DNA of 64,000 bases from JADKAV01 sp963704075 (lineage in GTDB: Bacteria > Actinomycetota > Actinomycetes > S36-B12 > UBA10799). Position numbers and translations under genes: made by a program. Where the stretch lies: NCBI GenBank assembly GCA_963704075.1, contig CAVPGV010000020.1, positions 62,001 to 126,000 on the forward strand, in the 5' to 3' direction. This document shows, piece by piece, positions 8,576 to 16,193 of this stretch. The notes below the pieces were generated by a model. The model saw only the letters and a list, made by a program, of their open reading frames with translations. It had not been told where the DNA came from and made no database searches. Within the stretch, counting starts at the first letter, position 1; each line of letters begins with the position of its first letter.

Positions 8576-9319
8576 CTACTTCTTGGCCGGAGCCTTCTTC
8601 GCCGCCGGAGCCTTCTTGGCCGGAGCCTTCTTGGCCGGAGCCTTCTTCGCCGGAGCCTTCTTCGCCGGAGCCTTCTTCGCCGGAGCCTTCTTCGCCGGAG
8701 CCTTCTTCGCCGGAGCCTTCTTCGCCGGAGCCTTCTTCGCCGGAGCCTTCTTCGCCGGAGCCTTCTTCGCCGGAGCCTTCTTCGCGGAGCCTTCTTCGCC
8801 GGAGCCTTCTTCGCCGGAGCCTTCTTCGCGACCGGAGCCTTCTTGGCAACCGACTTCGCGGTCGTCTTGGCAGCCGCGGCTGTGGATCTTCGCAGCAGTC
8901 GTGGTCTTCTTGGCTGCAGTCGCAGTCTTGGCCGGGGCCTTCTTCGCGGCGGCGGCGGTCTTGGCCGGGGCCTTCTTCGCCGACGCGGACGCCTTCTTCA
9001 TCGCGGCGCGGGGGTTCTCCACGAACTTGCGGAATTCGGCACCCGGCTTGAACTTGGGCACCGACTTGGCCTTGACCTTGATGACACTGCCGTCGAGCGG
9101 GTTGCGCGCGGTACGGGCGTTGCGCTGGATCTTCTCGAAGATCCCGAAGCCGCTGATGGCGACCCGCTCACCTTTGGCGACCTCGCTCTTGATGGTCTCA
9201 AGGACGGCCTCCACGGCCTCGGCGGCATCTTTGCGGCTGGTCTTGATGGCGTCTTCTGCCTCTTTGCGGCTGTCCTGAAGACGCTGCGCGACCTTCTCAA
9301 TGAGTTCTGACTTGTTCAC
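8576..9319 (-). CDS. hup: HU-type DNA-binding protein with long repetitive C-terminal tail
   Basis: 247 aa from GTG 9319 with GGAGGAA 5 nt upstream. Residues 1-95 are a normal HU domain (NKSELIEKVAQRL, VAISGFGIFEKIQRNARTARNP, VPKFKPGAEFRKFV). The rest is a histone-H1-like tail built from KKAPA units, as in mycobacterial and streptomycete HU proteins. Within the tail, about 34 codons (8785-8886) read in a different frame as Gly/Glu/Ser-rich EEGSG units. Removing one base near 8886 and adding one near 8785 turns this stretch back into KKAPA-type repeats, so two compensating indels are suspected. The nucleoid-associated role is inferred from the family. Confidence 0.92.
   Translation of the reverse strand: MNKSELIEKVAQRLQDSRKEAEDAIKTSRKDAAEAVEAVLETIKSEVAKGERVAISGFGIFEKIQRNARTARNPLDGSVIKVKAKSVPKFKPGAEFRKFVENPRAAMKKASASAKKAPAKTAAAAKKAPAKTATAAKKTTTAAKIHSRGCQDDREVGCQEGSGREEGSGEEGSGEEGSAKKAPAKKAPAKKAPAKKAPAKKAPAKKAPAKKAPAKKAPAKKAPAKKAPAKKAPAKKAPAAKKAPAKK
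8581..8845. repeat. 15-nt tandem repeats in the hup tail
   Basis: Roughly 15 head-to-tail copies of a unit close to CCGGAGCCTTCTTCG (plus strand), encoding the KKAPA pentapeptide on the minus strand. Near-identical copies make length change and assembly error likely here. Confidence 0.9.
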
Positions 9320-9845
9320 GTGCTTCCTCCGGTTGGACTCTCCTGTGATTCGCACAGTAGATGTCCGCTGTTTAGCGGTGTGGGCGCCACGCCGTGTGCA
9401 CTAGTCGTAGCAGCCCGTGAATGGGTGCCTTGACACTACCGATGGAAAGACGGATTCGCAGCAAGGACGGGGATTTCGTCCTTCCCTGCGCGTCTTACGA
9501 CCCCTTTCGACCCACCGGCTCAATCCGAAGGGAGCGCTATCGGCCCCGGGCGGCTGTCTCCGAAAGGCGCAGTGTGGTCCACCGCCTGCGATGAGAGCAG
9601 ATCGATTTCGGCACGCTCCGGCTCGGTGGCGCCCACCGCTGGGTCAGTCTCGGCAGGTGCGGTACGCGCATCGCCTGGAGAAATCCGATCCTGCGTTGGT
9701 TGATTGTTCAGTCCGGCGAGATCGGGCAGGGATCGGTCAGACTGCTGCGACTCGGGCATCGGGCCGGGAGGTCCGAAGAACCGCAGACAACGAAACCCTT
9801 CCCACCGACGGTCATCCCATCTGGGACCGGGGCCGCGAGATCCCG
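9320..9845. other. gene-poor stretch between hup and leuD
   Basis: No convincing gene. TACTGT (minus strand, 9354-9359) is a plausible -10 for hup. The only open frame of note is 9520-9759 on the minus strand (79 aa, hydrophilic, beginning MPESQQSD), without a ribosome binding site and with weaker third-position GC than neighbouring genes. I do not support it as a gene. Confidence 0.4.
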
Positions 9846-10433
9846 CTACGCGGTGGTCGGCAGGATCGAGGGACGGTCCTGTTCGAACCGCGTGATCTCG
9901 TCGGCGTGCTGCATCGTGATCCCGATGTCGTCGAGTCCTTCCAGCAGTCGCCACCGGACGTAGTCGTCGATCACGAAGTCGGCAACGACGTCGCCCGCGC
10001 GGATCTGCCTCGCCTCAAGGTCGACGACGACCTCTGTCTCGGGGTCCTGGTCCAGCAACTCCCAAAGCCGGTCGACCACCGTCTGCTCGACCTCGGCGGT
10101 GACCAATCCACCCTTACCGGCGTTGCCGCGGAAGATGTCGGCGAACCTCGAAGACACCACGACCTTGAACCCGTAGTCGCTCAGGGCCCAGACCGCGTGT
10201 TCGCGGGAAGAACCGGTACCGAAGTCGGGTCCGGCAATCAGAATCGATGCGTTCGTGTACACCGGATGGTTGAGCACGAAGTCCGGGTCCTGGCGCCACG
10301 CCGAGAACAAGGCGTCCTCGTAGCCGGTCCGGGTGATCCGCTTGAGGTACTCGGCCGGGATGATCTGGTCGGTGTCCACATTGGAGCGGCGCAACGGTGC
10401 GGCGATGCCGGCGTGGGTGGTGAACTTGTCCAT
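9846..10433 (-). CDS. leuD: 3-isopropylmalate dehydratase small subunit
   Basis: 195 aa. Partner of LeuC in isomerising 2-isopropylmalate to 3-isopropylmalate; the same pair usually serves the citramalate branch that starts with CimA. Motifs: AAPLRRSNVDTDQIIPAEYLKR, GPDFGTGSSREHAVWAL and SSRFADIFRGNAGKGGL. It begins 1 nt after the leuC stop, so the two are cotranslated. Length is normal for the family. Confidence 0.97.
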   Translation of the reverse strand: MDKFTTHAGIAAPLRRSNVDTDQIIPAEYLKRITRTGYEDALFSAWRQDPDFVLNHPVYTNASILIAGPDFGTGSSREHAVWALSDYGFKVVVSSRFADIFRGNAGKGGLVTAEVEQTVVDRLWELLDQDPETEVVVDLEARQIRAGDVVADFVIDDYVRWRLLEGLDDIGITMQHADEITRFEQDRPSILPTTA

Positions 10434-10434
10434 C

Positions 10435-11853
10435 TCAGACCTCCACGAGTTCGCTGGGTGCTGACAGGTCCTTGGGTTCGGCCAAGTGCCCGGCCACCGC
10501 GGTGGCGGCCGCCACCTGCGGGGAGACCAGATGCGTGCGACCGCCCGGGCCCTGCCGACCCTCGAAGTTGCGGTTCGAGGTCGAGGCACTTCGCTCCTGC
10601 GGACGCAGCTTGTCCGGGTTCATCGCCAGACACATCGAGCACCCGGCGTTGCGCCATTGCGCGCCGGCCCGGGTGAAGACCGCGTCCAGACCTTCGGCCT
10701 GCGCCTGCAGCCGGACTTTGACAGAGCCCGGAACGACCAGCATCGTCACCGAATCGGCGACCTTGCGGCCCCGCAGGATGTCCGCGGCCGCTCGCAGATC
10801 CTCGATCCGCCCGTTCGTGCAGGAGCCGAGGAAGACCGTGTCGACGGGAATCTGCTTCAGCGGTGTTCCCGCCTGCAGTCCCATGTAGTCCAGCGCCTTG
10901 CGGGCGGCCTGCTGGTCCGCAGGATCGTCGAAGTCCTCGGGGGCGGGCACCGACGCGCGCAGGGGCAGCCCCTGGCCGGGGTTCGTCCCCCACGTCACGT
11001 AGGGGCTCAGACTGGCGGCGTCGATCGTCACCTCTTTGTCGAAGGTCGCATCCGGATCGGTGACCAGGGTGCGCCAGTAGTCAACCGCTGCATCGAAGTC
11101 CGCGGGGGCACGCTCCTTGCCGCGCAAGTACTCGAATGTCGTCTCATCCGGGCCGATCATCCCCGCCCGGGCACCCGCTTCGATGCTCATGTTGCAGATC
11201 GTCATCCGCTGCTCCATGCTCAACGCCTCGATAGCCGGCCCGCGGTATTCGATGACGTACCCCTGACCACCGCCGGTGCCGATCTGGGCGATGATCGCGA
11301 GGATCAAATCCTTGGCGGTGACGCCCTCGGGCAACTGACCCTCCACATTCACCGCCATCGTCTTGAACGGCTTCAACGGCAGGGTCTGCGTGGCCAAGAC
11401 GTGCTCCACCTCGCTGGTGCCGATGCCGAAGGCCAGAGCCCCGAACGCTCCGTGGGTCGAGGTGTGGCTGTCGCCGCACACCACCGTCATACCCGGCTGG
11501 GTCAGACCCAATTGCGGGCCCACGACGTGCACGATTCCCTGATCCGCGTCGCCCAGGGGGCGGATAGGTACCCCGAACTCAGCGCAGTTGGTCCGCAACG
11601 CCTCCACTTGGGCGCGCGAAATCGGGTCCGCGATCGGCTTGTCGATATCCAGGGTGGGAACGTTGTGATCCTCAGTGGCCAGCGTCAGATCGGGCCTACG
11701 CACGGCGCGGCCGGTCGCCCGCAGTCCGTCGAAGGCCTGCGGACTGGTCACCTCGTGGATCAGGTGCAGGTCGATGTAGAGCAGGTCCGGCTCACCCTCG
11801 GCACTGCGCACGACATGTGCGTCCCATACCTTCTCCGAAAGCGTCTTCAACAT
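10435..11853 (-). CDS. leuC: 3-isopropylmalate dehydratase large subunit
   Basis: 472 aa aconitase-family enzyme with a 4Fe-4S cluster. Seen: LKTLSEKVWDAHVV, LIHEVTSPQAFDGL, CGDSHTSTHGAFGALAFGIGTSEVEHVLATQTL, then FLGSCTNGRIEDLR and AGCSMCLAMNPD, which supply the cluster cysteines. ATG 11853 is chosen because AAGGA lies 8 nt upstream. The promoter is shared with the divergent IclR gene; the minus-strand -10 TATTGT lies inside the dyad at 11874-11888, so that regulator probably controls leuCD. Confidence 0.96.
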   Translation of the reverse strand: MLKTLSEKVWDAHVVRSAEGEPDLLYIDLHLIHEVTSPQAFDGLRATGRAVRRPDLTLATEDHNVPTLDIDKPIADPISRAQVEALRTNCAEFGVPIRPLGDADQGIVHVVGPQLGLTQPGMTVVCGDSHTSTHGAFGALAFGIGTSEVEHVLATQTLPLKPFKTMAVNVEGQLPEGVTAKDLILAIIAQIGTGGGQGYVIEYRGPAIEALSMEQRMTICNMSIEAGARAGMIGPDETTFEYLRGKERAPADFDAAVDYWRTLVTDPDATFDKEVTIDAASLSPYVTWGTNPGQGLPLRASVPAPEDFDDPADQQAARKALDYMGLQAGTPLKQIPVDTVFLGSCTNGRIEDLRAAADILRGRKVADSVTMLVVPGSVKVRLQAQAEGLDAVFTRAGAQWRNAGCSMCLAMNPDKLRPQERSASTSNRNFEGRQGPGGRTHLVSPQVAAATAVAGHLAEPKDLSAPSELVEV

Positions 11854-11866
11854 GGCCACCATCCTT

Positions 11867-11899
11867 GCATCCCACAATATGAGATTGTAATATCACCTT
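11867..11899. promoter_or_regulatory. divergent leuC / iclR promoter with IclR-type dyad
   Basis: ACAAT-N5-ATTGT (11874-11888) overlaps the likely leuC -10 (TATTGT on the minus strand, 11874-11879) and abuts the iclR -10 TAATAT (11888-11893), which lies 6 nt before the GTG start. One bound regulator could affect both promoters. Confidence 0.6.
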
Positions 11900-12583
11900 G
11901 TGGACAAGGCTAACACGGTCGGAACACTCGTCAAGGCGGGGGCGATCCTTGACGCACTCGAGGTCGGACCACAGGATCTGAGCGATCTGGCGGATCTGAC
12001 CGGACAGCCGCGCGCGACGTGCCACCGCCTGGCATCGGCCCTCGTCGGCCTTCGCTGGGTCGACAAGGACGACGTCGGCCGGTACACCATCGGGCCCCGA
12101 ATGCACGAACTCAGCGCAGCCGGCAGCGGCGAGCGCCTACGGACCGTGGCCCTGCCCACTCTGCGCAGGCTGCGCGACGACACTGGGGAGAGCGCACAGA
12201 TCTACAGGCGCAAAGGCAACCGGCGCGTGTGCGTGGCCAGTGTCGAACCGGCAACCGGGTTGCGCGACACGGTTCCGGAGGGCGCGGTCCTCACGATGGC
12301 GGCGGGCAGTGCCGCACAGGTCCTCGCAGCATGGTCGGATGCACCGTCCGCCTTCGACTCCAAGGTTCTGAACACGGTGCGCAATCGCGGCTGGGCGGAC
12401 AGCGTGGCCGAGCGCGAGTCGGGTGTCGCCAGCGTCTCGGCACCGGTCCGTTCGGGCGGACGCGTGATCGCCGCGGTGAGCATCTCGGGGCCGATCGACC
12501 GCCTGTCCAAACGCCCCGGCCAACGGTTCGGCGCCCGGGTCCTGGCCGCAGCGGCGGACGTGGAACGCGAACTCGGCGCGTGA
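11900..12583 (+). CDS. IclR-family regulator divergent from leuCD (LtbR/NdgR-like)
   Basis: 227 aa with an N-terminal winged HTH (LVKAGAILDALEVGPQDLSDLADLTGQPRATCHRLASAL) and a C-terminal IclR effector domain (GESAQIYRRKGNRRVCVASVEP, APVRSGGRVIAAVSISGP). Position and orientation match NdgR of Streptomyces and LtbR of Corynebacterium, known regulators of leuCD and amino-acid genes. GTG 11900 lies 6 nt after TAATAT with no ribosome binding site, suggesting a leaderless transcript. Autoregulation and leucine-linked control are inferred from position. Confidence 0.85.
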   Translation: MDKANTVGTLVKAGAILDALEVGPQDLSDLADLTGQPRATCHRLASALVGLRWVDKDDVGRYTIGPRMHELSAAGSGERLRTVALPTLRRLRDDTGESAQIYRRKGNRRVCVASVEPATGLRDTVPEGAVLTMAAGSAAQVLAAWSDAPSAFDSKVLNTVRNRGWADSVAERESGVASVSAPVRSGGRVIAAVSISGPIDRLSKRPGQRFGARVLAAAADVERELGA

Positions 12584-12868
12584 TCCTCTCCAGCGCCCGT
12601 CACTGCCTGATAGTGGAATCGGTGGTCGAATGCCGTGCAGCGATCCCAAGCCTGCGCAGGGCTTCGGCCATCCCTCATGCAGGACGCGCGCAGTTCCAGG
12701 ATCGACCGGGGTCCGCAGCCAGGACAGCGCCACGATTGCCGGAACGCCAGGACCTTGGGTGGCGTCCAAGACCCGTCGCTCGGGTGGGATGTCGACGCTG
12801 CCCGTTTTCGCGTGTGCGTCCGCGTGACCTGCCAGTGGTGGTTGTCGGCGGCAACTGCAGATAGCTTG

Positions 12869-13435
12869 TCAGGACTTGACCAATCGGTATTCAGCCCAGT
12901 GAGAGGGTGAGGGTTCGCTGGTCAGTTTCCAGCTCGGACCCAAGGTGTGTGCAATCTGTCTGGACTCGATCCCGCGGGGTCCGATGGACAGGCGGGCGCC
13001 AGGGGGAGTCGCCCAGATCAACAGGGATGCTCCCGGTGCGGCGACGTTGTTGACTGTGTCGCCCCATGAAGCACGACCAGCGTCACTGAGTCCATGTAGA
13101 CAGCCCACGTCCAAGATCAAGGTTGCCGTGCGGGCAAGACGTTCTTTGACCGGGGTGATGGATTCGTCGGTCAGGTCAGCGACCGCCCAGTGGACACTGG
13201 TCGACCGGGAGCGCGCCCGATCGATTGCTCGTGGTGCGACGTCGATCCCGGTGACCTCCCAGCCGTGGTCTGCCAGGTAGGCGGCGTGCCTTCCGGTTCC
13301 GCAACCTACGTCCAGCGCGACCCCTGGGCGCAAATTGGTTCCGCCCTCGATGCGTTTGGTCAGCTGTTGCGGGATTTGCTCTCGGTCCCACGGAGTGAGG
13401 CCGAGTCGGTACATGGCGCGGTAGGTGCGTTCCAT
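12869..13435 (-). CDS. class I SAM-dependent methyltransferase
   Basis: 188 aa. The SAM-binding motif I is ALDVGCGTGRHAAYLADHGWEVTGIDVAPRAI (residues about 39-70), followed by VHWAVADLTD and LILDVGCLHGL, similar to TehB/UbiE-like small methyltransferases. The substrate is unknown. It begins 3 nt after the stop of the 4-TM gene and is probably cotranscribed with it from the Rrf2-linked promoter near 13866. GC is lower than in flanking core genes, suggesting acquisition. Confidence 0.8.
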   Translation of the reverse strand: MERTYRAMYRLGLTPWDREQIPQQLTKRIEGGTNLRPGVALDVGCGTGRHAAYLADHGWEVTGIDVAPRAIDRARSRSTSVHWAVADLTDESITPVKERLARTATLILDVGCLHGLSDAGRASWGDTVNNVAAPGASLLIWATPPGARLSIGPRGIESRQIAHTLGPSWKLTSEPSPSHWAEYRLVKS

Positions 13436-13438
13436 CGT

Positions 13439-13852
13439 CTAGCCGCCGATCGGCGAGTGGGTCCTGGCGGGGACCTCGGCATCGACCCGTCGGGGTGAGT
13501 AGCGCAACAGGATCGAGACGAACACCACTGGCAGAAACGCTGCAGTTGATACTTGCGCGATCGTGACGGTGCCTGTGGCGAGGTAGGCCAGTGTGGCGAC
13601 CCAGTCAATGGTTTGCACGGCGATCATTGCCGCTATCCATGACAGGTGCGCGCCTGGGTCCCGGGACGTGACGAACATGCCAAAGGCGAATCCGATGGCA
13701 CGGGCGCCGAGCATTGCGAACATCCAGTCTGTCCAGCCCGGCCCCGACGGTAGGCCCATGACGGAGGCGAAGAGTCCCGGCACCAGGAACACGACTCCAA
13801 GTGCAAGTTGGACGATGCCGATGACGATCAGTGTCGGTTTGAGGATTTTCAT
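13439..13852 (-). CDS. four-helix membrane protein, unknown function
   Basis: 137 aa with four predicted membrane helices (LIVIGIVQLALGVVFLVPGL, then an ARAIGFAFGMFV segment, WIAAMIAVQTIDWVATLAYL and VSTAAFLPVVFVSILL). No family assigned with confidence. It is first in a two-gene operon with a methyltransferase. Its upstream region carries the same AATATACTA...GATGTAGTTAA promoter element as the neighbouring Rrf2 gene, so it is the most likely regulatory target. Confidence 0.7.
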   Translation of the reverse strand: MKILKPTLIVIGIVQLALGVVFLVPGLFASVMGLPSGPGWTDWMFAMLGARAIGFAFGMFVTSRDPGAHLSWIAAMIAVQTIDWVATLAYLATGTVTIAQVSTAAFLPVVFVSILLRYSPRRVDAEVPARTHSPIGG

Positions 13853-13865
13853 GACGGTTCCTATC

Positions 13866-13898
13866 TAATATACTAGAGGTTATGTTGATGTAGTTAAG
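13866..13898 (-). promoter_or_regulatory. Rrf2-linked promoter/operator, copy 1
   Basis: AATATACTA, 11 nt, then GATGTAGTTAA; on the minus strand this gives a -10 TATATT. The identical element with identical spacing occurs before the Rrf2 gene at 14394. It lies just upstream of the 4-TM/methyltransferase pair. Confidence 0.65.
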
Positions 13899-13941
13899 TC
13901 AAAAAAGGGGGCGGTTCGGGCAACCACGTCTGATGATGGCG

Positions 13942-14364
13942 CTAGAGGGCGGATATGTCAGCGACGGTCACGTCCTGCAACCTGGCGCGCATGGCTTGCT
14001 CAGCGCTGTCAAGCGATGCACGTAGCGCGGCTTGACGGCGCCTTGGAGTTGGTCCATCGACTCTGGGCGAGGAGTCAGTACGGAACAAGGGCAGTCGCTG
14101 CTCAATCGCATCGACTATCGCGAGCATCGTGACCTGGTCGGCTGGTTGCGATAGTCGAACTCCCCCTCGAGATCCCTCGCGAGTTTCTACGATCTGAGCC
14201 CGGTTCAGGCTACGAAGGAGCCTGGCCACGCTCGGGGCGGGGATGTTCAGATCATCGGCCACCTGCCTGGTGGGGACGAAATCGTCTTCCCCGGCCTGGA
14301 CCTTGTCGGCGATATAGACCGCGGTGAGCATGGCCTGCCACACGGCAAGAGAGAAACTCATCAT
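13942..14364 (-). CDS. Rrf2-family transcriptional regulator
   Basis: 140 aa with the Rrf2 winged HTH (AVYIADKVQ, FVPTRQVADDLNIPAPSVARLLRSLNRAQIVETREGSRGGVRLSQP). The cysteine trio that binds Fe-S in IscR or NsrR is absent; the C-terminal half has no Cys at all, so it is not an Fe-S sensor of the usual type. It probably regulates itself and the adjacent 4-TM/methyltransferase genes, since both promoters carry the same element. It differs in GC from neighbouring core genes. Confidence 0.82.
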   Translation of the reverse strand: MMSFSLAVWQAMLTAVYIADKVQAGEDDFVPTRQVADDLNIPAPSVARLLRSLNRAQIVETREGSRGGVRLSQPADQVTMLAIVDAIEQRLPLFRTDSSPRVDGPTPRRRQAALRASLDSAEQAMRARLQDVTVADISAL

Positions 14365-14393
14365 CCACCTCCCACAAAACTCACCGTCTAACT

Positions 14394-14425
14394 CAATATA
14401 CTACTGCAACGCTAGATGTAGTTAA
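14394..14425 (-). promoter_or_regulatory. Rrf2-linked promoter/operator, copy 2
   Basis: AATATACTA-N11-GATGTAGTTAA, identical in both blocks and in spacing to 13867-13897. It lies about 30 nt upstream of the Rrf2 start, consistent with autoregulation. Confidence 0.65.
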
Positions 14426-14649
14426 AGGAGATGTCAAGACTGGTCCTCGTTCTCTGCTTCGCTGGCAGGGCTCCAGTGCCGAGTCCCACCCCGTCCCTGG
14501 TAGAAGCCGCGATTCCCCCGAGCGACTAATCAGGAAGCTTGCCTTCCACCCCTACGGCGCAACGATCCGATCGACCACCTCGCGTAGGCGTCCGGCTCCG
14601 ACCACGTTTCGAATCCCAAATCGACGGCCTTTTCGATCGCCGATCATGG

Positions 14650-14682
14650 CAGAAGGCCCAGGTCGACGACCTGGGCCTTCTG
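14650..14682 (-). terminator. strong hairpin downstream of tRNA-Glu
   Basis: Perfect 15-bp stem CAGAAGGCCCAGGTC / GACCTGGGCCTTCTG with a 3-nt loop, starting 3 nt past the tRNA 3' end. No clear U-tract, but position and stability fit tRNA transcript termination. Confidence 0.75.
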
Positions 14683-14685
14683 TTG

Positions 14686-14758
14686 TAGCCCCGACGGGAT
14701 TCGAACCCGCGCTACCGCCTTGAGAGGGCGGCGTGCTAGGCCACTACACAACGGGGCC
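14686..14758 (-). tRNA. tRNA-Glu(CTC)
   Basis: 73-nt cloverleaf on the minus strand: acceptor GGCCCCG pairs with CGGGGCT (one G-U), anticodon stem CCGCC/GGCGG with loop CTCTCAA giving anticodon CTC (reads GAG), T-loop TTCGAAT. CCA is not encoded. It lies 23 nt downstream of tRNA-Gln and is probably cotranscribed. gltX, which charges it, is about 4 kb away. Confidence 0.95.
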
Positions 14759-14781
14759 GGGTGAGATGCACAAGCGTCTCG

Positions 14782-14853
14782 CTGGGGTACCAGGACTCGA
14801 ACCTAGACTAACTGGACCAGAACCAGTCGGGCTGCCAATTACCCCATACCCCA
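14782..14853 (-). tRNA. tRNA-Gln(CTG)
   Basis: 72-nt cloverleaf on the minus strand: acceptor TGGGGTA/TACCCCA, anticodon stem ACTGG/CCAGT with loop TTCTGGT giving anticodon CTG (reads CAG), T-loop TTCGAGT. CCA is not encoded. Confidence 0.95.
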
Positions 14854-15052
14854 AGGGCTATTGCGTCGCTGAAAGCAACCGTTACAGCATACCCAGCCGA
14901 TCCCGTCGGCGAAACGCCCGGTGCGGCAGACCGACCATGACCTGCGCCACATCTGCTCGATGAGAAGGTCACGCAGTAGTGCTGCTTCCCGTTCGAGATG
15001 CCTGGCGGCCCCGCCGCGAGGATAATGCGTGGCGTCTACCTGGAGGGGTAAC

Positions 15053-16193
15053 GTGCTTACGTCGTTGGTCACCTGGAACCCCCGCGAGGGCTGGTCGACG
15101 GATCTTCGCACCGTGCCCGCGAGCCCACGTGCGACGGTGGCGCTGGCTTTCTCCGATCCCACCGTCGACACCTCCGAAGCCTTGCAGCAGTTGCGCGACG
15201 AGGTGCAGGCTGCGGTCATCGGCTGCTCGACGGCCGGGCAGATTCTCGGCGCACACGTGGACCCCGCCCCCCTGGTGGTGGCCATCACCCGCTTCGATGC
15301 CGCCCGCGTGGTCGGAGCCTTCGCCCCTGTGGACGGGCGCACGGCGCTAGGACGTGGGTGCGGCGATCGGCAGAGAGCTGGCCACCGGAGCCCGCGGTGA
15401 ACACATCGCGGGGGTGATGGTGTTCGCGGGTGGATTGACGATCAACGGAAGCGCCCTGGTCAACGGCCTGCTCAAGCACCTGCCACCGGGAACGCCGATC
15501 TCCGGGGGGCTGGCCGCCGACGGTCCCCGATTCGAGCACACATGGGTGCACTTCGACGGGAACGCTGGCGAGGACTGCGTGGCCGCGTTCGCAGTGATCG
15601 GACAGGCGGTCAGTTTCGGACACGGATCGCAGGGCGGATGGAATGGATTCGGTCCTCGGCGGACTATCACGGCCAGCGAAGGCAACGTGCTGTACGAACT
15701 GGACGGGCAACCCGCTCTGGCCCTCTACAAGCAGTATTTGGGCGATAGGGCCGACGAGTTGCCGTCGGCGGCCCTGTTGTTCCCCCTGACCGTATGGTCG
15801 GACAACGCAAGCAGCGGCCTGGTGCGTACGGTGCTTTCAGTGGACGAGCAGACCCAGTCCATGACGTTCGCCGGTGACGTCCCGCAGGGCTGGTCGGCGC
15901 GCCTGATGTGGACCAGCCTCGAGCGCCTGACCGAAGGCGCCACGGACGCGGCCCAGGCGTGCAACGGGCCACCTGCGCAGTTGGCCGTGGCCGTGTCCTG
16001 TGTTGGCCGGCGACTGGTGATGGGTACGCGGGCCGAGGAGGAAGTGGAGGCGGTCCTCGACGTGCTCGGCAGAAGTGCGCCACTGGTCGGCTTCTACAGC
16101 TACGGGGAGATCGCACCCAAGGACGGTGTGTGCTCGCTGCACAACCAGACGATGACCATCACCACTATCTCCGAGCAGACACCGGCGCCATGA
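15053..16193 (+). CDS. FIST-domain sensory protein, frame broken once
   Basis: FIST_N plus FIST_C protein of about 380 aa, a predicted small-ligand sensor for signalling systems. The first frame starts at GTG 15053 (GGAGG 6 nt upstream) and reads through AAVIGCSTAGQILG. The second, from about 15350, gives AGVMVFAGGLTINGSALVNGL, GGLAADGPRFEHTWVHFDG and, at the C-terminus, ISCVGRR-like VSCVGRRLVMG and LVGFYSYGEIAP. One extra base near 15347-15351 explains the switch. A -10-like GATAAT lies at 15021. The stop overlaps the start of the GGDEF-EAL gene (ATGA), so ligand sensing and c-di-GMP turnover are probably linked. Confidence 0.85.

Noticed and set aside
8581..8845. 15-nt repeats as a regulatory or CRISPR-like array
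   Set aside because: They are in-frame coding repeats for the KKAPA tail of HU.
9520..9759. 79-codon minus-strand frame downstream of leuD
   Set aside because: No ribosome binding site, no promoter, no family, and weaker third-position GC than neighbours; kept only as a note on the gap.
12584..12868. Region between iclR and the methyltransferase, with overlapping frames on both strands
   Set aside because: Translations lack any recognisable domain and codon bias is poor; treated as intergenic.
12869..14853. Integrative element inserted at tRNA-Glu or tRNA-Gln
   Set aside because: No integrase and no direct repeat of a tRNA 3' end was found; the cassette may be acquired but its mechanism is not visible.
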